Numbered from the stretch's first letter, positions 1 through 13,116 are shown. The stretch: DNA of 64,000 nt from Neofusicoccum parvum (GCA_020912385.1 CP087211.1:2480001-2544000); one strand, 5' to 3'. The notes: a model not told the origin generated them from the letters alone. Program-made: numbers and translations.

Positions 1-249
1 TTCGGTCGGAGAGTGTGCTCAGCTGCTTCTGCTGTCACCGCCAGCACGTCAAGATCCACAGTTTGATCTCCATACGGCGACCTAACGGAGTTATGGAGTT
101 TCGTGCGAGGCGGTACTCTCATCAGAGAGAGCCAGAATGTTGCGTATAAATGAAATCTTCACAGAAGCCGTTTTGTTACCATCCAGTTTCACCACGATAT
201 CTTCTCCTCACTCTTCCACTCAAATTCCGAGCTGTGGCTCTCGTCGAAA
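1..249 (+). promoter_or_regulatory. Upstream region of the PRISE-type reductase gene
   Basis: Non-coding stretch from the window edge to the ATG at 250. It presumably carries the promoter of the reductase gene. I see no convincing TATA box, CCAAT box or strong palindrome. Confidence 0.4.
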
Positions 250-1686
250 ATGAGTGACCTTTTTGTCCCAAGCACCGCCAAAGTGGCCTTTGTGAGCGGC
301 GCCAACGGCATCAGTGGCCACGCTATCGTCGAGCAATTGATTAGAAAGCCGAAGACGGAATGGTAATCTTACTCCCTGGCTTGGCAGCCATCTGTCAATC
401 ACGTTTTCGCTGATCACGTCCTTTTTATCCAGGCGCAAAATCGTCGTTTCGTCTCGCCGTGCTCTCCCGAACTACTGGATCGATCCCCGGGTCGAGTTCG
501 TGGCTGTCGATTTCCTTGATCCGAAGGAGGAGGTCGAAGCCAAACTGAAGCGCGTCTGCAAGGACGTGACCCATGCCTTCTACACCTCCTACATCCACGA
601 AGATGACTTCAAAAAGCTTAGGGATTGGAATGTTCCCCTTTTCAGGAGCTTCATCGATGTCATCGACAGTGTTTGCCCGAATCTTGAAAGGGTTTGCCTT
701 CAGACGGGCGGCAAGGTTGGTGACACCAACTCTACGCAAGTTGATCTCTCTTGATGACTGACGCTCCCTTCCTCTGTAGCACTACGGTGCCCACCTCGGA
801 CCCGTGAAGGTTCCCCTGACCGAGGATATTCCTCGCTACGACGACCAGGGCTACAACTTCTACTATAGCCAAGAAGACTATCTCTTTGAGGTCCAGAAGA
901 GGCGGGGAACTTGGTCCCACAACATCATCCGCCCCAACGGGATTGTCGGATTTACCCCTCACTGTAAGTGTCTGGCCCTTGATAGCTGATTTAGACGAAG
1001 CCCAGGCTTACAAAGGTGGTGTCTGTACGTTTTTAAAGCCAACGGCATGTCTGAAGCTTTGACCGTAGCCTTGTACTTCATCATCAGCCGTGAACTCGGT
1101 GAAGACGGAATGTTTCCGGGCAACAAGTTTTTCTACGACTCCATCGACGATATGTCGTACGCTCCCAGCATTGCCGACATGTCCATTTGGGCGGTGACGC
1201 AGGAGCACTGCAAGGATGAGGCCTTCAACCACTGCAACGGCGATGTCATTGTTTGGCGGTACTTTTGGCCGCAGTTGGGGAAGTATTTTGGTCTTGATGT
1301 GAGAGTTCCGTGGCAGATCCATCCGGCTGAACTGCACTGACGGAGAGTAGATTCCCGAGCCCAAATTCGCGAAGACCCAGGAGAGGTCCAACACGCTGGA
1401 CAACGAAGTCGACATGTATGAGTGGGCAAAGGACAAGAAGCCGGTTTGGGAGGCGATTGTGAAGAAGTACGGCGGTAACCCCAAGGCTATTGAATGGGGA
1501 ACCTGGGGCTTTTTCGGGTGGGCGACGGGAAAGAGCTGGCTGACTATCGGCACTACCCAAAAGGCTCGGAAGTTCGGTTGGACCAGGATGGATGATACGT
1601 ACGAATCTTGGAGGGAGACCTTCAGGTCTTTGGAGAATGCTGGCATCATTCCCAGGATGCCGGAGGTCAGTGATCTCAAGCAGTAG
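250..1686 (+). CDS. PRISE-type short-chain dehydrogenase/reductase (5-beta-reductase/iridoid-synthase-like)
   Basis: NAD(P)H-dependent reductase of the atypical SDR group related to progesterone 5-beta-reductase and iridoid synthase; these usually reduce enones in the cytosol. Exons by eye: 250-362, 433-715, 780-963, 1039-1298, 1351-1686, giving 391 residues, a usual family length. Residues 11-24 hold the Rossmann loop VSGANGISGHAIVE. The PRISE signatures follow: the Lys in QTGGKHYG and the Tyr in YNFYYSQED, then NIIRPNGIVGF. The third acceptor (1037-1038) was chosen because it gives HSNGMSEAL, matching the family. No signal peptide. The SMP-30-like gene follows on the same strand 368 bases later, but nothing ties the two functions together. 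Family call is firm; the substrate is unknown. Confidence 0.88.
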
Positions 1687-2054
1687 ATGCGGGATCTCCG
1701 AGTTATATCATCTTGCGGGCCTTTGTCTGAGTGTAGCAATGTTTCAGCCTTCCCATTTCGATCGTCGATTCCGGTAAATCCGGCATCAGGGATGAATGAT
1801 ATCACGAAATCTGATTACGCTTGGACCATAGAATACCCGAAGGCTAGGTCAAACGAAGTCTAGATGAATGAGTAGATTTTGCTCGGCTTGAATCAATCAT
1901 GTCCGTGAGCCGTCCCCCCAAGGAATGGATCCACCGCCCTTCCCGCGGTGTACAAGCTTGGGCCTTCCACCAAGCCCCACAGGTCGTCCTACATAAGGAG
2001 TCGGACCTTGCATCATTTGGTTCTTTCCAAGCAGCCACAGTTAGATCATCAAAC
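1687..2054. other. Intergenic region between reductase and lactonase genes
   Basis: Holds the 3' end of the reductase gene and the promoter of the lactonase gene. No further feature seen. Confidence 0.5.
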
Positions 2055-3393
2055 ATGCGGACGTCTCTCGTTGCTCCACTCCTGCTACTCCACGGTGCTC
2101 ACGGTACTCGCACATGGATCCCCAAGGCATGTGACGAGCCCAGTGCTTCAAACATAGCCTGCGTGGCTCGATATGACTCCGTCATGAGTTATCCCCTTCC
2201 TGCAGCGACGGACGATTTGGCCAGCACGCTGAACGCCACCACAACGAACTCAACGGACGCCTCGGATGCATCCTTCCTCGTTTTCGACCCCCGGGGGCGG
2301 AAGATCCTCGGCGCGGATCCTTCTTTGGAGCACATGTTCTCAACGACGCCGGGTGTGATCCAGGAGGCGCCTGTCTACGTGCCCGAGCTGGACGCCATCA
2401 TATTTTCGACCTTCACCCCGGACGTGTATCCTCAGTCGATCATCTACCTCAACGAGACGGAGCCAAGGCTGGGAACCTTCTACGCCGACCCTCCAGTTTG
2501 GGGTGTGAACGGCGGGCGCTATCGTGACGGCAAAATATATTGGGCTGTTGCCGGCTCTGGTGATTTCCGCGCATCCAATCAGACCGTTGGACAGACCACA
2601 GGAATCTACACGCTGGACCCTCTTACTATGAAAAGCACGGTTCTGGTGAACAACTACTTCGGCGTGCCATTCAACAGCCCGGACGATCTTGTTATTGATG
2701 ACCGTGGCGATATCTTCTTCACGGATCCGTGTAAGTCTTCAAGCTCCCAGAGTGAGTATGGATACACCGTCTGATCTCTGCTCCATATAGGGTATGGCTG
2801 GGCCATGGGATATGCCCCTGCACCGGTTTTGCACCCGTCAACGTGGCGCTTTCGCCCTTCTACCGGCGTCGTGACGGTCGTGGAGAACACTGTAGAGCAA
2901 CCCAACGGCATCGGAATTTCGCCCGACGGAGCCACGCTCTACCTCACCGATAGCGGTAACGATATCGTCAACGGATCGATTACCGGGATTGTCTACAACT
3001 CCACTAACACACACTGTGTCTGGGCATTCAACGTCAACCCAAGCCCTGCAGGTGGTTGGCTTAGCAATAGACGGCCATTGTGGTGCACAGAGGCGGTGGG
3101 TCATGACGGCTTCCATGTTGCAGCAAATGGATACTTGGTGGGGGCTGCCGGCTATGGGTGAGATTGTATCCTGCCGTTCGTTGACTCTTCGAACTCTTGA
3201 AAGCTAACTCAAGGTCTGTAGCGTTGACATTCTCAGCGAGTGGGGAGAGCTGCTTCTTCACATCCAGACTAACTATACGGTCAACAACGTCCAGTTTGCC
3301 GGGCCAAAGCTGGACGAGCTTTGGCTGTTCGGAATGGGTGGCATCTCTAGGGTTCGGTGGGATCTGGCTGGTCTCCCCCAGGCCAGGAGTTAG
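2055..3393 (+). CDS. Secreted SMP-30/gluconolactonase-like lactonohydrolase
   Basis: Predicted six-bladed beta-propeller hydrolase that opens lactones (SMP-30/gluconolactonase/LRE-like family), calcium-dependent in characterised members. Exons: 2055-2730, 2791-3157, 3222-3393, giving 404 residues. The ATG at 2055 was preferred over an earlier in-frame ATG at 1899 because it starts a good signal peptide (MRTSLVAPLLLLHGAHG). Family motifs seen are FNSPDDLVIDDRG followed by FFTDPWYG, which is completed exactly across the first intron, and PNGIGISPDGATLYLTD. Several NxT/NxS sites fit a secreted glycoprotein. The substrate cannot be read from sequence. Confidence 0.85.
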
Positions 3394-3756
3394 GTAAAGT
3401 AGTATATATATAATCGGAATCTACATTACGGCCCTGTCGGCTCGGCCTAGCTATCAAGGTACTATTGATGTGTTGGCTCTGGTGCCTGGACCACACACTG
3501 CTTCCTTTGAAGAACATGTGGTTTGATGTTTTACTCCGTTGCATCACAAGAAAGTAGTGGTCAAAAATAACGAGTCCGAAGCTTCTGTAAAGTCCAGTTG
3601 GTACCGTACCCACAAACGCGACTCGTAGACTGCCGATGAACTGCGGCATCGTGATACAAATACGGAAGCGAGGCTATTGGAAGCTTTGTGCTTGAGAATG
3701 GGCAAGTGATGTTTTAGGAGAATCTACATCAGCTTCCTCTCCCCAAGACCGCAAAC
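3394..3756. other. Intergenic region
   Basis: No coding signal. It separates the lactonase gene from the small peptide ORF and carries a short AT run (tatatata) near 3404. Confidence 0.4.
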
Positions 3757-3924
3757 ATGAGGCTCATCCCACCCGCCTTAGTGTTGTTTTCTCTTGCCGC
3801 CACTGGACTTGCTGTACGCTTCGCTCTGAGAGTTTGTAGTCGAAAATACTCACTGACGTGTAATCAGAATAATAATGTAGGCTGCTGCTCGGTCAGCAAG
3901 AAGATTGGAATTGCATGCCCGTAG
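3757..3924 (+). CDS. Possible small secreted cysteine-containing peptide
   Basis: Short ORF whose first 19 residues (MRLIPPALVLFSLAATGLA) form a textbook signal peptide. The mature part contains CCSVSKKIGIACP. Read straight through it is 55 residues with five cysteines. A 54-base in-frame intron (3814-3867, GTACGC donor, CTGAC branch at 3853-3857, CAG acceptor) would give 37 residues with three cysteines. The CC pair followed by a lone C recalls hydrophobins and small effectors, but the length is far below a hydrophobin, so it could be a truncated relic. No neighbour explains it. Existence as a gene is uncertain. Confidence 0.4.
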   Translation: MRLIPPALVLFSLAATGLAVRFALRVCSRKYSLTCNQNNNVGCCSVSKKIGIACP

Positions 3925-4842
3925 CGCCGCAGATCCCCAGGATTGAGATGTTGAGGCGGACGGCTCTGATTTAAGAAAAAGAACTAGAAGTAACGCCAAT
4001 GCGCTATGTTTAAAAATATCTGAGCTCGTGGGGCAGCGAATGATGCTTTGCAAAATGCCCCAGCACTCCCTGTCCGGCTAGCGACTGTATGACGCACTTG
4101 ATGTAAGCTTCTTGGCTCTGCGCCGAGTACGAATACGTACAGGGTACCCTTCAGTAACACTCTTGAAAAGTCTTGGCCTACGTACGAGTACGTGGTAAGA
4201 TGGGGTTCTGTTTGTTGTTTTCCTCCGCATGCGGCCGATAGCAGCGGCATTGTCGTCCGCTCAACCGCAGATTCGAAATCCAAGCCGAGGCTTTGCAGAG
4301 TCTCGCTACACTGCGAGCAGTGACTAGTATCGATGATTTAATCACGGCATATGAAGAATCATACGACGCACCAAACGTTCTAACGACTGGTGATTGATCT
4401 CCCGTATACGCAACAGCGAAGTAACGTGTCGCACAGGCGGGGAGCGGAGGTGCTTCCCAAACAGTCCACCCCAGCCGCCCATTCACCCAATCGGGCGCGA
4501 GAGAAAACCCCAGCCCAGTAATGTTGCCGCGGAATCACAAATATTTGATAAGGCACGTTGTCAGCATGAAACAAAGCTAAAGGATTAAAGTTTTCGGAGC
4601 TGTGCCGATGGGTGCGATCGTCATCGCTTCGCGATTTGCGCATTACATGGGATGGCTGCTACAACTATCGTACAGTACAGGCCGCGAGGCGGTGGTTGTC
4701 GTCATCGACGAGGTATCTACAGTGCCATCCCCTATTACTTCCTCCTCCACCCCATCGTGCAAAGAAAAACGGCGTCAACGAGCGCGTGTGAAAATGCCCG
4801 GGTGCGGAGCGGGGATATCCAAACGAAATGCCGCATGCTGAT
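3925..4842. other. Intergenic region, no gene seen
   Basis: About 0.9 kb without a supported gene. Short repeated TACGAGTACG-like words occur around 4125-4195. ORFs here are short and overlap on both strands without family resemblance. Confidence 0.5.
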
Positions 4843-6185
4843 TTAAACGTTACGCTCACCAAACTCTAAGCCCCTCCGCTTGTTCTCGCCGAGCGTGTCC
4901 TCCACGCTCTGGATATCGATGGTTTGCTGCACAAGAATGCCGTACTGAGGCGCGAAATCCGGCACGTCGGCAACGGGCTCGGGCGCCTGGATGATCTGCT
5001 CCGTGCTGCTGGTGTCTGTCTCCGCCTTCTTGGCGCCGAATTCGTTCTTGTAGCTGTGCTGCGTGGACGAGTACGCTCTGGATCCCAGTTCCACGGATCC
5101 GCCAGGATAGGTGTGGGTGAGCTCGCCGTCCTTGTACCCGCCGTTCCACATCTTCTTGGTGAAGAGCGGGCGGATCTGGGGTGCGTTCGTCACGAAGATG
5201 GCCACGACGCACTCTCGAACTCCCCAGATGGCAGGAGTGGCTGGATCGGCATTCTGCAATGCCCGTCAGTCTCTGGACATCATGCAACAATCTTCTCTGG
5301 CTCTTACCTTGAAGACGAACATCACCCGCAGGACTGCGGCAACCATGACAAATATACTGGCACCCAGAAGGATGATCAAGTGCATCTTTTTGTAGAAAGA
5401 AATCCGTGCAGCAAAGATGAGCTGGGCTTCTCGTCAGCGTTCCCTCACGTCCCAGATGGCCGTTCGCAACCTACCGGCATGGGGATGCAGATAATGGTGG
5501 CATCTGTGAAAACATTGAGAACAACCTGCACGAGATACCAGACGGGACTCTCGTGGTTGCAGATTGCTGCGAGCCGTCAGCACATGTCTCATTTCAACCG
5601 AGCTCAACACCACTCACGTCCCGGATTGGGCTGAAGCTGCCAGTTGCGGTTGAACGGGCGGCAAGTGCACATGATGACAAGGAACTCAACAAGCCAGGTC
5701 CCCACGACGAGCGCAAGCACAGGCTTGATGAAGTGGGCGGCGGGGAGGCCGCGCGTAATTCGTTCGAGGAAGAAGACCATGCACAACTTCATGGTCCAGA
5801 TGGCGCCGGTGTAGGTGACGTGGCCGACGACGAAGCACTTCGAACCGATGACCTTCCTAGCCGCCTCCGCCGGGATCAGGTTGTCTCGCCATTCCTGCGT
5901 TAAATTGCTGTTGTCGCCATGCGTGCTGACCACGTGCGCCATTCCGGCCATGACGAGGAACAGACTCTGCGGTGTTCAGTCAGCGCCACGTCCTCAATGC
6001 AGCGCGAGAGAAGGACGAACCAGGGCAACCATCATCAGGTAGTCGTCTTTGTGGAGCTGCCGCAGGCCCACCAGCTTCGCCTGCGTCAGTATGCGGAGGA
6101 AGACGATGGTGATGGCCACAGAAGCCTCCGCCCAGGTCTCCGAGATGACCTGGGTGGTCGGGGTGATGTTGGTGTTTGAAGCCAT
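4843..6185 (-). CDS. PTH11-like integral membrane protein with fungal rhodopsin domain
   Basis: Seven-helix membrane protein of the fungal rhodopsin-domain family that includes PTH11-like receptor candidates; probably plasma membrane. Exons on the minus strand: 6185-6021, 5966-5618, 5566-5475, 5421-5308, 5253-4843, giving 376 residues. Family landmarks are LHKDDYLMMVAL near residue 45-55, CRPFNRNW, the NxxTD motif in VLNVFTDATIICIPMP, and VRECVVAIFVTNAPQIRPLF before a polar cytoplasmic tail. The extracellular CFEM domain of classical PTH11 is absent. The tail is rich in Thr, Ser and acidic residues, which fits a signalling or regulated tail. Ligand unknown. Confidence 0.85.
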
Positions 6186-9100
6186 AAGGGCGGCGAGGGA
6201 CCGGTGCGGGCGTCTGCATGTAATGTAAAGAGGGGCAACCCAGGTGGCTATGCAGCGGTCCGAGAAGCCAAGCGTGGAGTACTGTGCTCATGGGAGAAAA
6301 AGAAAAGACGGCGCTTGGAAGGCCGAGTGGGCGAGACTTATGCTTAAATGCCTCGCTGCGCATCGACGTGCGCTGCAGTGACGGCCTGGGGCCCCCGGAC
6401 GGCCGCTTTGGGAGTAGACATGGCGGTTGCAAATCATCTGCGATGTTCTTCAGGGACGAGGGGCTCTGCGGAACCGCTGCCGAAGGCGCACAGTGGAGGA
6501 GCGTGGCCGGCAGGGGACCGCAAAGACACCCGATGAGATCTGCGGAGGCCCCTGGTGCCCAAGCGCGACGAGAAATGCGGTTATCGTGGTGTTCCTGGCG
6601 ACTGTCCGCTCAGACGCCGAGGAGCACTCCCGATGCGCGGCCTCACAGGCTGGTGTTGCGCCACAACGCCGCACTAGCTACGCGCTTGGCTTAGATGCTG
6701 ACGCCCTCCCGCGGTGGGTGCCTGACGTCTCACCTCGCCCTGGGGCCTTAGTCAAGTTTTCTGGGCCGAAAACAAGCTGAGAAGCCTCGTGTCAGAGACA
6801 TGACTCGATGCCAGCGCGATCAGCACCATGCGCTGCTGGCTCTGGCCATCCGGAGCAGGAATACATGCTGTGCAAGTGCCGCCCAGGTGAGCGCCGATCT
6901 TTGCTGCACTCGTCCTTGTGTAGGAGACAGATTGGTTGTGATAGAAACCGGAAACACCACGCGGCCGGTGGGAGACGGCCGGAGCGCACGATAGACTTCC
7001 ACGATGCGCCTGAGCTGTGCATGCTCCCGATCCGGGACGCATCTCGGCCGTCTGCTGCTGCCCCGAAAATCATGCAGATCTTCCGCCGTACCTGACTGCC
7101 TCTCGGCCAATGCCACCGCGCTCTGCTGGGACCCCTTCGCTACCTGATCGCCGCACCACCACGAACCCCGGGATTGGGCTCGCACGATACGGACGCTGTC
7201 AGCTCGTCGCAGCTGCACGCACCTCAACACCGAGTCAGGCGCCGATCCAGGCCAATTTGAGATCTTTCGCAGTGACGTAGGCGACAGGCCAGCAGAGCAG
7301 CCGGCTTCCAAGGCACGGCCAGCAGGGGCAGTGTCGGCTCTCCTCAGTCTCATTGTCGCAAAGGGTTCAAAGCATAACTCAATGGCATGCACACTGCCGC
7401 CGTATGACATCAGAGCGACAGGTTTGCCACGCGGATTAAGGTTCGAGGAACCGTGGTCCGACTCCCGCACGCGCAGGCCGCTGCCGCGAACTCTCGCGGG
7501 GAAGCGGACGAACGCGCCCGGGGTCGCGCTGATCGAGGCTCATATTTGAGAAACCCGTCACCCATATCAGAGGCCTCTTTCAACACCTCCCTGGACCTGC
7601 CCACACCTCCACCGGCTGGCGGTGCGGGGCAGTGTGCCGGAGAGTGCCCCACCCGGTTCGTACCCCTCATGTGTTGGTGGCTGCATACGGCTTTCCTCTT
7701 TCAGCCAATGCCGCGAGCGTGCTCGTCGCCCTCACACTATCACAGTGCGTCCGAAGGCCAGGCTGGCTGTGTGCTCTTCGAATGTGCGTCTCGACACTCC
7801 GACCGTACGAATACCGCACAGGGAAGAAAACGAGCCACCATCGGATCGAAGCTGCCGACTGCGAGTGCCGATCTGATCTGCACTCTCCCGAGTGTCTAGT
7901 CTTTTGTGTTTTCATTCTTTAAATCATGTGCTTTGATAAAGTTCAATCAGCCGCCAGAATCGTCTTTCCAGCTGATTGCCACCGCAAACATCGAAAGTTT
8001 GTTAAAGAGCGCCAAGCCACCATATCGTATGAATTTGGAGTGCACTTTGGCATTTAAGCAAGTCGTTCTATATCTCCAATATTCTATCTTACAGCTATGA
8101 TGATATCATTTCCAGCCTGAATCTTGAGACGCGCATTGTGCCACGGCAAACAACTTCGCTGGTGCAACGTGCATGAATCGATGCGGGATGCGGTGGTCGT
8201 AGATCTAAGGAAAAACCACCTCGGCACCTTTAGAGCGTGCTTAGCTATAGTAAAGGTACGATATACTCAGCTCGTCGGTGCCTATTGGCATGGTATGGTA
8301 GCAAATCGACGGTATCAAGCCGACCCGAGATGAAACCTCGATTGGGTTTCTGGAGATAACCGTTATCTATTCCTTGTAAAAGCGGAGGCTTAATTGATTA
8401 GCAGAGCGGGTGTGGAGGGACCCCGAGGTACTATAGCCCATGTATTAGAGTAGTTGGCCTCTACTGAAGAATCAGCTAACAATCGGGGGCTAGATTTCGG
8501 CCCTCGCACCGAAAGAGGTATAAGCAGTTGATGTTACTGCCCAGCTTTCATCTGCTCCCGCTGCTGCAGGCATCTTAGCGTGCTGTGCTGAGACAATCCC
8601 CTGGCCAACATGGTTGCTGCCCAAGGCTGCCGTAGTTGGGAAATGATGCAATGCGGCTCTATCTTGCAGTGCAGAACGCCAAGAATTTCACTCTGCGGAG
8701 GTCTACCGAGAAGCTTGGGAAATTTCAAAAAGCTTGGGGAGACGTCATAAAGATTCTAGGATAGTCGTGAGTCTGTGTATTGGCGAACCAAGTTGCGTGT
8801 ATGCTAACGACTATGATATTCATATGAGATGCGAGAGCGCAAACTAAAAGCAGGCACAGGTGTGACTCTGGTCCTGATACGGACACCGTAGATGTAGAAA
8901 GGTATCAATGTAGCTGACAGTTTTAAGCTACGTTGTCAACTCGGAATTTTCTCGTGAGGGAGGTGCTTCACTTGGGATTTGGGCCGCTGCCATCCGGCTC
9001 ACTCAGTGCATTCACTCTCACCATCGCAATGGCGTCAAGCTGTAGCTTTTGTCGAATTCATTTGCATATGAAACCTCGGAACCTTGCAAACTGTTGCCGA

Positions 9101-9920
9101 TGAATCTCTTCGATCGGTCTCGGAAGCAGGATTAAGTATACTGCAATCGGCGCAGTAGCGTGGATTCCAAGACGAACGACGAGAAGAATATCATGGAAGG
9201 AGACTCGAGAGAATTCAAACTGTTCTGGAGTCGTCTGATTAAATCATTTACATGCTCTCATTTACATTTGCGGCTTGAAAGGTTCGGCCTAAGATTTCGC
9301 AACAAAACTCACGAACTCATATATTCTTTCCAGACCAAGATAAAATAACGACTCTCTCTGATGCGGCGAGTTGGTTTCTAGAGATTCTAGCTTTCTTTCT
9401 GGTCTGGAGAGAGGTAGGTCTGCTGGACAGGTCTGAACAAAGATCCTGCTAATGACGCAGCATCGGATTATACCTCTAGTTAAACAAAAAGAAGCCTTTG
9501 GATTCCGATCAGCTCCTCGAGGCCCTGAAAGACTGAGGGAAGCGGTTTCAAAACTGTCTCTCAAATTCGTTTCACTGATTGAGCCATTCCACGGTTCCAC
9601 GATACTGTTAAGCGGTGTCAAGGTCTCAATATTCCTGGATTACTACATAAGAGATGATAAACATTTGTAGTGGGCAGACGTGATGCCATATTATTCAATC
9701 TGAAAAAAAGACACGCTCCAGAGTGGCTGATAATTGCAACATGAATGCGTCCAGGCATCCGGCTCAGAACTCGTTACTCATAGTGGGCACACTCCCAAAT
9801 AACACGCTCCACAACTGATCGTAAAAATACTCCACTAGAAACTGGAGAGCCCAACCATGATCCTCTGCGCCTTGGTCTCGGTCAGACAGGAGCAATAGAG
9901 GAGGCGATCTTTAAGTTATC
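6186..9920. other. 3.7-kb gene-poor region
   Basis: No gene can be supported. 6.3-7.6 kb is GC-rich with many overlapping ORFs on both strands that match no family I recognise and look like chance openings. From about 7.9 kb it becomes AT-richer with stops in every frame. No tRNA or clear mobile element was seen. Confidence 0.5.
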
Positions 9921-10617
9921 TCAAGCGGCAGCGGCTCCAGCTTTGGCGTTCTGGGAAATGAAGTCAGCAGCCTCACCCGCGTCGGAGCCGTAGCTCAAGT
10001 GCGGGGCTAGGATGACGGCTTGGCCGGCACAAATAAGGTCTCCATTGGCACAGATGACCTTCTGGTTCGCGATCTGGGCGACGGGATCTGGGTTGTCGGG
10101 GTCGCCGAAGATGACAGCGGACGAGACCTTCGCCGCCGTGGCGGCGTCAAGCTGCTTGGCAGCGTTGTGCACCAGCTGGCCTCCTTGACTGTCGGTTCTG
10201 TTAGCGCAAAAGTGATACATCGACATGGAGATAGACATACCTGTAGCCGACCATGACGACATCAGAGTTGGGGCAGTCCGCAACCGCCTGGGTCACCATC
10301 TGAGCCATGTTCTTGCTTCCACCTGCATCCCCACCAGCCAAGAACCCAGCCACGTCGGCGGGATAGTCAACACCCTGGAAGTCGAGGTTGCCGGCTCCCA
10401 CCTTCCCCTGCAGGGCAGTCTGAAGCGGCGGGCCGGCGATGAGACCAATTGGCGCGGGCTCCGTGGTTCCGCGGGCAAAGACGACCATCATCTGCTTGCA
10501 GTTGGCAGCACCACCAGCCTGGCGGCTGATCATGCCGAGCTTGAGATCACCGTCAAATGGGGCAGCGGCCACCAGGGCCAGCAGGGTGAAAAGAGGGATG
10601 GACGTAAGGTGGACCAT
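9921..10617 (-). CDS. Secreted cutinase
   Basis: Serine esterase of the cutinase family, which hydrolyses the ester bonds of plant cutin and short-chain esters outside the cell. Exons: 10617-10241 and 10188-9921, giving 214 residues, the usual size. A signal peptide (MVHLTSIPLFTLLALVAAAP) and a short propeptide precede the core. The active-site Ser lies in GYSQGG, a motif completed only by splicing at the acceptor ending at 10189. The catalytic Asp is in NGDLICAG and the His in APHLSYG. Cysteines of the two usual disulfides are present (NCK, DCP, ICA, ICAG). The start was chosen at the signal-peptide Met, not at the longer upstream opening. It stands alone, with no linked regulator. Confidence 0.93.
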
Positions 10618-13116
10618 TGTTGGAACGATTGTGGTGTCTTTGGTCGGGGGATAGATTGGAAGTGAGCGGTGGTATAGTGCCAGGTGATGGACATATGCCG
10701 TTATATGTATAGGCCTGCGTTTGCTGTTTGACGGGCGCAGCTTGCATCTACAAGTCCGGCTGCCAAGTGCGTGCATTACAGAGCCGGGCAGACTGAAACT
10801 CGATAAAAGTCCAAGCTGCAGACCGAGGAGGCTACCGGTGCGGAGTCCATCGCTCTGGCGCGTGGCAGTGCAGGCGAGAGCGTTGGGGTTAGGTGGTAGG
10901 AATGAAGTGCAGAGCAGTAGTTGGTATTGCAGAAGCACCGAGGTGCGGGAGCTAGCTGGAGACCTGGAACGGGAGGTGAAGTCAACCAGGTCGCAGGTCG
11001 CCGATCATGAAACGGTGTGCGGCCTGCACAGCTTCTTCGCCCACCAAAAAGAGACCTCGGCATGACGAAAACGGCTCGATGCGGTTTCATTGTCGAGACG
11101 AGTCTGGAAGCAAGTCAGAGATTTGGAAAGCTCGCAGCGCGTCAACGACCAATGCTTTTCCTCGTCGGAGAGCCGCTTCCTCGGTCTGAGCCCAATGATA
11201 CGGTTTACGGCCCGCAGATCTGGAACAAAGCAAGGGCCAAGGCGATGCCGGAAATCCGAAATGCATGGCATCGAGAAGACCGTCTGGTTTCTGCGCGGAC
11301 TTGTGTGGAGATGTTAACGTAGTCAGCACGAGAGACGCACCGTAGAACAGTGCTAAAGGAGCTTCCACCAACGCTTTACAAATCCAACGCGCGTGCTACC
11401 ACCGCAGCTAATGTGGCCGTGCAAAGTTCTTTTCAGTTCTGATGCAAGTTGTGCGATGGATTAACTTCGTACAACAATGACAAGCCTTTAAGCCGAGGCA
11501 CTCGTTGTACGAATACGACGGAACCCAGGTACTACACTTGGACAATGACTTTGAGAGTGGTTCGAATTAGTTATCCCATGCTTTACGATCTATAGCTTGT
11601 GCAAGACCTACCGAAGATTTGAATATCCCTCCGCAAAAGCGTCAAACGTGCGCTGAAAGCCTAATATTTCTATCACCATATCTGAAGTATGCTACAAGCC
11701 GAGGTCGAGGCAGCCGGATAAGTCCAGGGTGTTGGGGGTATATAGGCAGTTCTTTCGGAATCTCTATCTTAGGAGACTTTTCAACGGGACATTATGCGAT
11801 CCTTCTGACGGCTCTCATTCGGAGACTCGGATCAGTTTTAGGACCACCGAGAGACATGATTTCGATTTCCCCACAGTACAGCCAACGTGTAGTGCACCAA
11901 GTCTGCCAGACGACACAGCACTTCGTCTGGGGTGAAAAACTAGAGAACGGGCTTTTAGTCGACGTCAACTCCGTTCTAACCTCTGCATTATGGACACAGA
12001 GTGCTCGTATCGTCGTAACGCGAGACACGTACGGGCTGAATCTTTCAGCTTCGGAATCTATACCAAAGTCATCAGCGTGTCGTTTACAACTCTAAGCACG
12101 CCAGGTGAGATTAATTTCTTCCACCACACTTTTTTTACATTTAGGATTTTGCTAAACTGTTGAAGTATGACTCTCTGGTTACCCCGTTGAACCATCTACT
12201 TGAACGCGTGGGAAGCGAGATGATGCGCACGCTTATTCGATTTCTAGAGTATGACTATACAAGATAGTGTGTGTGTTGACTGGAGAAACCTTTTCCTTGG
12301 ACCTGATGGATGATATAATCAGTATATCGCATTGAGTTGACGCTAAGCTTCACGGATGATCTTCTCAAAGATGACTAATTAGAAGGTTTGGATTTGTGTT
12401 CTATCACGCCAGCCGCTGCTTCTGGAACCCGTGAAGAACCTCTTAGCTGTTCTCGAACACCCGAGGAATGCCCGTCTCAGTGTTCGCGCATGTAAATTCA
12501 TCAGCCCAATCAGGTCATCATAAACACACGAAATGTTCAGTGCTAAGGAGCGACCTTAGTGGGCGTTTCTCGCCGGATTCAGAAGTCGATCGTGATGATT
12601 GTGGTGGTGGTCAGGCCCGGCGATTTCACCTATGTACATCTCGGACTCAAATTGGTATAAAATTTTATCGCTTTGGTCTCCTGGGCGTGGCTCTAGATTC
12701 CATGAATGTACGCTCGGTTGAACTGTTGATCTCTTCCGGCGCGGCTAAGCAGCTACCCGGCGTTTGTCAAGTCTGGTGCTGACCAGATGCATTTTTCCAC
12801 TGGGTCTCCATACCGGAGACTGCACTTTGGTCCATGGAAGAGAACGAGGATAGGTGAAGCTACTATTTCTCTTGTCCTATCCTGTTCAAGACCTCTGTGT
12901 CCGTTTCCTAAGATATTGCGACGATATGGTGAGTTTTGCCCAGCAATAAAGCAAAAACCTGGCGGCTGAATTGCGCTTCACAAAACACAGAGACATGTCC
13001 ATCGATGTTAAATCTAGTGACAGGGCAAACATGCCGTAGGGCTCACAAACAGAGACAACAGATCCCGGAAGCCGTGATGATACTGGGCTGCTGGGTCACG
13101 TGCCCGACGCTGGTGT
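10618..13116. other. 2.5-kb intergenic region, no gene seen
   Basis: Between the cutinase and F-box genes. The first part is the cutinase promoter. The remainder has only short, overlapping ORFs without domain resemblance and AT-rich stretches near 12.1-12.4 kb. Confidence 0.5.

Noticed and set aside
14..21. Copies of TGTGCTCA (14-21, 6293-6300, 20041-20048) as copper-starvation elements
   Set aside because: About two chance copies of an 8-mer are expected in 64 kb on both strands, and none lies in the isocyanide cluster promoters.
6820..7899. ORFs of 216 and 148 residues in the 6.2-9.9 kb region
   Set aside because: GC-driven openings with Arg/Ser/Ala-rich products, overlapping on both strands, without domains, introns or family motifs.
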